A stretch of DNA of 64,000 nucleotides, from contig NZ_LT907842.1 in assembly GCF_900215245.1 (NCBI RefSeq), positions 5,394,001 through 5,458,000 of the forward strand, written 5' to 3'. The notes under the pieces are model-generated. The model saw only the letters and a program-made list of their open reading frames with translations. It had not been told where the DNA came from and ran no database searches. Shown here one piece after another: positions 60,391 through 64,000 of this stretch; position 1 is the first letter of the stretch; each line of letters opens with the position of its first letter. Source of the stretch: Pseudomonas fluorescens (lineage in GTDB: Bacteria; Pseudomonadota; Gammaproteobacteria; Pseudomonadales; Pseudomonadaceae). Both the position numbers and the translations under genes were made by a program.

Positions 60391-61896
60391 CTACCAGCAC
60401 CCATTCACAAACTGGTTACGTCCCTGCGCCTTAGCGTTGTACAAAGCCTGATCTGCTACCTCAATCAACCCTTGCAAATGCTCCAGTTGAGACCCTGTGG
60501 CTGTCGCAATGCCGATGCTCACACTTAGCCGTCCAAACGGGCTGGTGTGATGCGCAATATTTTCTTTCTTCAACAGGTCGAGAATGCGCTGTGCAACCGC
60601 TGTGGCGCCGTCACTGTCGGTGTCTGGCATGATGATGCCCATCTCCTCGCCGCCATAACGTGCGACCAGGTCTGACGGTCGCCTTAAACACGCCTCGAAA
60701 ATTCTGCCAACCGTCTGCAGGCACGCGTCGCCTGCCACATGCCCGAACGAGTCGTTAAAGCGTTTGAAGTAGTCGATATCGATCATCAGCAAAGCCAGCG
60801 TCGTGCCCTCACGCTTTGCTCGCAGCGCCTCCATGGCGAGGCTCTCATCAAAACAGCGCCGGTTTGCCAAACCTGTCAAGGCATCCTTCATTGCCAGCAG
60901 TTCAAGCTGCCTGTTCGAGGAAAGCAACCGCTGCTGAGTTTCACGCAACTGATCCTCTGCCTCGGTTCGACGACGGATATCCAGGATCAAAAACCAGCCG
61001 ATAATGCCGATAAGCCCCAGCAACCCCGAAACGACCACCGCCGAGAGCAGGGCCTCTGTTCGCCACGCGGCGAGGGCTTCGCGTTTACCGAGTGCCACTG
61101 TCGTGATCAGCGGCAGCCGGTCACTCTTGCGGAAGGCGTAGAGCCGCTCCACCCCGTCCAGGCTGGAGGTGAACGACGCGGTGCCGACTGACCGATCGAC
61201 AAGGTACTTTGAATAGATCGGCGACGAGGAAAAGTTGCGCCCCATGTCCTGCTCGCGGAAGGGATAGCGAACCAGCAACGTACCGTCGGTGTGGGACAAG
61301 CCGATAGCACCCTCCTGTCCTACATCGATTTTTCCAAACAGCCGCAAGAAGTTTTCGATCCCCAAGGTGACTGACACGACCCCGGCAAATTCGCCGTCAG
61401 CACCATTAAACCGTCGGCTGATGGTCATCACCCACTCCCGATTAGAGCGGCTGATGATCGGCGGACCGATAAAGATCTCGGGGGATGGATCATCACGATG
61501 ATGGATGAAGTAGGCTCGATCAGAGCTGTTCGCCCCGGCAGGAATCGGCCGGTTGGAGGACATTAACCAGTGCCCCTTATTATCGTAAATGGTGATACCG
61601 CTCAGCTGTGGCATCAGCGGCTCCTGGCGGCCTACCAACGCCCGCAGCCGCTGAATTTGCGCAGGTCCGCTGCCTTCGGTTTCCAGGCGTTCGACAAGCC
61701 CGAGCAACAACAGCGCGCTCTGGCGGACGATGCCTTCGGAATAAGTGGAGAGCGCCTGAGTAAGGTTCAAGCCATGGACGTTGACTTCCTCCAGTGCTCG
61801 ATCTCGAGAGGCAAACACCTTCCAGACAGTCAATGACGCCAGGGAACAACCAATAACCAGCAGTAAAAGCACAACCAAGTGGGTATCACGCTTCAC
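60391..61896 (-). CDS. Membrane diguanylate cyclase with cache sensor
   Basis: 501 residues. Two helices (about 7-29 and 282-305) flank a periplasmic dCache-type sensor with GITIYDNKGHWLMSSNRPIP. The GGDEF domain (about 335-498) has LTGLANRRCFDESLAMEALR and the active-site RYGGEEMGII. An inhibitory I-site RPSD lies five residues before it. GTG start at 61896 with AAGG upstream. Likely active in making c-di-GMP. Alone in its transcription unit. Confidence 0.9.
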   Translation of the reverse strand: MKRDTHLVVLLLLVIGCSLASLTVWKVFASRDRALEEVNVHGLNLTQALSTYSEGIVRQSALLLLGLVERLETEGSGPAQIQRLRALVGRQEPLMPQLSGITIYDNKGHWLMSSNRPIPAGANSSDRAYFIHHRDDPSPEIFIGPPIISRSNREWVMTISRRFNGADGEFAGVVSVTLGIENFLRLFGKIDVGQEGAIGLSHTDGTLLVRYPFREQDMGRNFSSSPIYSKYLVDRSVGTASFTSSLDGVERLYAFRKSDRLPLITTVALGKREALAAWRTEALLSAVVVSGLLGLIGIIGWFLILDIRRRTEAEDQLRETQQRLLSSNRQLELLAMKDALTGLANRRCFDESLAMEALRAKREGTTLALLMIDIDYFKRFNDSFGHVAGDACLQTVGRIFEACLRRPSDLVARYGGEEMGIIMPDTDSDGATAVAQRILDLLKKENIAHHTSPFGRLSVSIGIATATGSQLEHLQGLIEVADQALYNAKAQGRNQFVNGCW

Positions 61897-62400
61897 GTTA
61901 CTACCTTATGGAAAGCACGGTTTCCATTACAGCGGATATCGGACCTGGGCGTTAGCAGCCGCCACTCGGCTTTGTATCGGCCAAGGATACAAGCAGTTAT
62001 GGAACACTGCAGCAAGAGATCATGAGCGCGAAAAAGATTTTTTTCATCGCTTCATAGTGTTTAGAAGAGGGTGTTCAAACGGCTGGTAAAGAGGGGCACG
62101 CGTGTTAACACACGAGTAAGAATATGGGCACGTAACCGCGTTACCCCTGAGAACTAAAATGAGCCGTGCTATTTTGCCGCAGGCCTTGTTAAAGGGTTTT
62201 GCTCGGTATCATTATTGGTGGCCCTTCGTGGCCAAGGTCATACTCCGTGACGCGACGGCTCACCGCACACTAGAGCGTGTTGCGTCAGATATCGGCGCTT
62301 CTCAGGCAAGCGTTTTAGTGACATATCATTCAGCGCACGTTGTCGCCTGACCCTTGTTTTGACGTTGCATGCCATCGAACCTCAATGGGAATCTGCTCGG
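61897..62400. other. Intergenic region between diguanylate cyclase and ClC gene
   Basis: About 500 bases. A near-palindrome with A/T tracts lies around 62020-62055 (GAAAAA/TTTTTTC and outer arms). An open frame at 62159-62350 could code a 63-residue protein (MSRAILPQALLKGFARYHYW) with only a weak ribosome site; not called as a gene. No other feature. Confidence 0.35.
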
Positions 62401-63714
62401 GTGATCAAACCGTTATTGTTGCTGCGCCGTCGCTTCGCCTCTATCCGCTGGCGTACTCGCATCACGCTCTGGGCCGCGGCCACCCTTGCGGGGCTGTTGG
62501 TGGTGATGTTCGCCCGCCTGGCCGACCTGGCACTGATGCAGTTTGCTCAGCAGACAACCGAGCGGCCTTGGTTGCCGTTTATCTACACGCCGTTGATCGG
62601 GATGCTGGTGGTCTGGCTGACCACGCGCTTTTTTACCGGGGCCCAGGGCAGTGGTATTCCCCAGGTGATCGCAGCCACACGGCTGGCCCACCAAGGCAAA
62701 CCCGTCAATCATTTGCTGTCCTTGCGTCTTGCGTTCGCCAAGATAGGTCTTGGCACGCTGGCATTGACGGGGGGCTTTTCGGCAGGGCGCGAGGGCCCCT
62801 CGGTTCAAGTGGCCGCTTCGATCATGCACTTCTTTCACCGCTACCTGCCCAATGCGCGGATTATCCGCCCCGAGGACCTGATCCTGGCCGGAGGCGCCGC
62901 AGGCATTGCTGCCGCGTTCAACACACCCTTGGCCGGCGTGGCGTTTGCGGTAGAAGAGTTGGGGCGAAAGCTGGAGACCCGCACCAGTGGCGTGTTGCTC
63001 AGCACGATCATTCTGTCGGGGATGGTCGCGATCGCGTTACAGGGCAACTACAACTATTTCGGCCACTTTGACGTGCAAGCTGTCAGCCTCGATAGCGTCG
63101 TTCCTGCGCTGGCGTCCGGTATCGGTTGCGGCCTGCTGGGCGGGTTGTTCAGCCGCATGCTGCTGTGGCCACAACGGCATCAGCGATTCGTCCTCTGGGA
63201 GTGGCGCCGCTTGCACCCCGTCTGGTTCGCCGGTGGCTGTGGGCTGATTGTGGCCATACTCGGGTGGCTCAGTGGCGGCATGTCATTCGGCAGCGGTTAC
63301 GGCATCACCTCGCAGCTTATTGTGACCGACATTGGCCTGCCATGGCATGCCCCGATCACGCGCTTTCTGGCCACCGTCGTGACCTATTTTTCCGGTATCC
63401 CCGGCGGTATCTTTGCGCCATCCCTGGCGGTAGGTGCTGCGGTGGGCGCGAATGCCGCCGACTTTTTTAACGTGGCGGCGCAACCGATGATTGCGCTCTG
63501 CATGGTCGGTTTCCTGGCCGCGGTAACCCAGTCGCCCATCACGTCCGCAATTATCGTCATGGAGATGATTGACAGCCATGGGATGGTGATCAGTCTCATG
63601 GCCGTTGCCCTGATTGCCAAAGCGGTCAGTGCTCGAATGGGGCCGGAGCTATATCAGCAGCTGGCACGCGGCTTTCTGCAAACGCCCGCCACTGCTCGGG
63701 CCGACAAGCATTAG
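62401..63714 (+). CDS. ClC-family chloride channel or H+/Cl- antiporter
   Basis: 437-residue membrane protein. Signature motifs GSGIPQ (83-88), GREGPSV (129-135) and GGIFAPSL in the second half. The gating Glu of GREGP is present, and the EE in FAVEELGRK corresponds to the proton-path Glu of ClC antiporters, so proton coupling is likely. About ten to twelve helices. Start uncertain: GTG at 62401 has GGGA upstream; a TTG at 62359 would add 14 residues. Convergent to the partial gene at the window end. Confidence 0.9.
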   Translation: MIKPLLLLRRRFASIRWRTRITLWAAATLAGLLVVMFARLADLALMQFAQQTTERPWLPFIYTPLIGMLVVWLTTRFFTGAQGSGIPQVIAATRLAHQGKPVNHLLSLRLAFAKIGLGTLALTGGFSAGREGPSVQVAASIMHFFHRYLPNARIIRPEDLILAGGAAGIAAAFNTPLAGVAFAVEELGRKLETRTSGVLLSTIILSGMVAIALQGNYNYFGHFDVQAVSLDSVVPALASGIGCGLLGGLFSRMLLWPQRHQRFVLWEWRRLHPVWFAGGCGLIVAILGWLSGGMSFGSGYGITSQLIVTDIGLPWHAPITRFLATVVTYFSGIPGGIFAPSLAVGAAVGANAADFFNVAAQPMIALCMVGFLAAVTQSPITSAIIVMEMIDSHGMVISLMAVALIAKAVSARMGPELYQQLARGFLQTPATARADKH

Positions 63715-63749
63715 GTTCTGGATCGCCACGATACTGCGGCTATGACCCT

Positions 63750-63770
63750 AGGGGGGACGAGTCGCCCCCT
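63750..63770. terminator. Hairpin between convergent genes
   Basis: AGGGGG (63750-63755) and CCCCCT (63765-63770) pair around a 9-base loop between the ClC gene and the convergent monooxygenase. No T-tract; may terminate either side. Confidence 0.4.
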
Positions 63771-63779
63771 CTAAAGGTT

Positions 63780-64000
63780 TCAGTCGAAACGGAACGAGGC
63801 GCCATAAGCTGACGCGGGCAAATGGCTTGAACCGTCACGCCGTAACCGAGAGCGGAAGGTGCCGCTTTGCGGCTGGGTTCGGTAGAGGCCACGTTTTTGC
63901 AACTCTGGAATGACCAGCTCAACGAAATCTTCAAGACTGCCCGGGCTGAGCAGCGGATTGAGCATGTAGCCGCTGGTGCCAGAAATACGCGCGTGTTCCT
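63780..64000 (-). CDS. Flavin-dependent (LLM/NtaA-type) monooxygenase, C-terminal part
   Basis: The last 73 residues of a gene cut by the window end. The tail reads GTSGYMLNPLLSPGSLEDFV, then ELVIPELQKRGLYRTQPQ, typical of class-C nitrilotriacetate/alkanesulfonate/dibenzothiophene-type FMN-dependent monooxygenases. Stop at 63780; the start is beyond 64000. The substrate cannot be told. Confidence 0.8.
   Translation of the reverse strand, partial: EHARISGTSGYMLNPLLSPGSLEDFVELVIPELQKRGLYRTQPQSGTFRSRLRRDGSSHLPASAYGASFRFD

Noticed and set aside
62159..62350. A 63-residue open frame upstream of the ClC gene
   Set aside because: Weak ribosome site, no recognisable family, and composition similar to other chance frames.
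1..64000. CRISPR arrays, tRNA/rRNA genes, insertion sequences or prophage
   Set aside because: No regular short direct repeats with unique spacers, no tRNA- or rRNA-like blocks and no transposase or integrase motifs were found by eye.

Overview
The window reads as chromosomal DNA of a Pseudomonas, most likely of the P. fluorescens group. It is GC-rich with tightly packed operons, ANR-type boxes (TTGAT-N4-ATCAA), tandem universal stress proteins beside an FNR/ANR paralogue, and a folE/photolyase/DUF393 module typical of fluorescent pseudomonads. No rRNA, tRNA, CRISPR array, insertion sequence or phage gene was seen. The assignment is inferred from gene content, not from a database match.

Layout. 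(1) 1-3.6 kb, leftward: an RND efflux operon in the order outer-membrane factor, membrane fusion protein, RND permease (cut by the window edge). (2) 3.9-5.8 kb: a bicupin dioxygenase-like gene converging on a LysR regulator. (3) 6-30.2 kb, leftward: a type VI secretion (T6SS) locus, tssA-B-C-E-F-G, vgrG, a spike module (DUF2169-pentapeptide fusion, pentapeptide protein, DUF3540, DUF4150 PAAR-like), tssJ-K-L-M, a hybrid histidine kinase, a NarL-type response regulator and hcp. No tssH (clpV) and no recognisable toxin/immunity pair is present. (4) 30.4-40.7 kb: a low-oxygen island with three two-domain universal stress proteins, a truncated fourth copy, a PAS-GGDEF protein, an Lpp-like lipoprotein, a GNAT protein, an FNR/ANR paralogue, phosphoketolase, a K+ channel and a BON protein. 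Seven ANR-like boxes lie in its intergenic regions.

(5) 40.8-47.8 kb: a divergent redox locus. A two-component system faces a leftward operon of PepSY protein, DUF2271 protein, PepSY-flavodoxin-reductase, ApbE and a VIT1/CCC1 metal transporter. The DUF2271 protein carries a DxxSGAS sequence that fits ApbE flavinylation, so the locus may be a periplasmic flavin electron relay. (6) 47.8-48.7 kb: a split YeeE/YedE-type transporter. (7) 48.9-52.5 kb: a leftward DUF393, folE, SDR, photolyase/cryptochrome, DUF2256 module of the kind linked to light response. (8) 52.5-55 kb: an amidohydrolase with a divergent LysR regulator. (9) 55.1-64 kb: separate genes for a GAF-EAL phosphodiesterase, a carboxymuconolactone-decarboxylase-like protein, a TonB-dependent receptor, a diguanylate cyclase, a ClC channel/transporter and the C-terminus of a flavin-dependent monooxygenase.

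How it fits together. The T6SS genes are largely coupled by overlaps or short gaps, with their own kinase/regulator pair at the promoter-distal end. The stress island looks like an ANR/FNR regulon that makes acetyl phosphate and stress proteins under low oxygen. Degenerate copies in the island (a USP C-terminus, an alcohol dehydrogenase C-terminus with an internal stop, a USP with an internal deletion) show duplication and decay. The best candidates for new biology are the effector-less T6SS spike module with a co-transcribed hybrid kinase, and the ApbE/DUF2271/PepSY relay.
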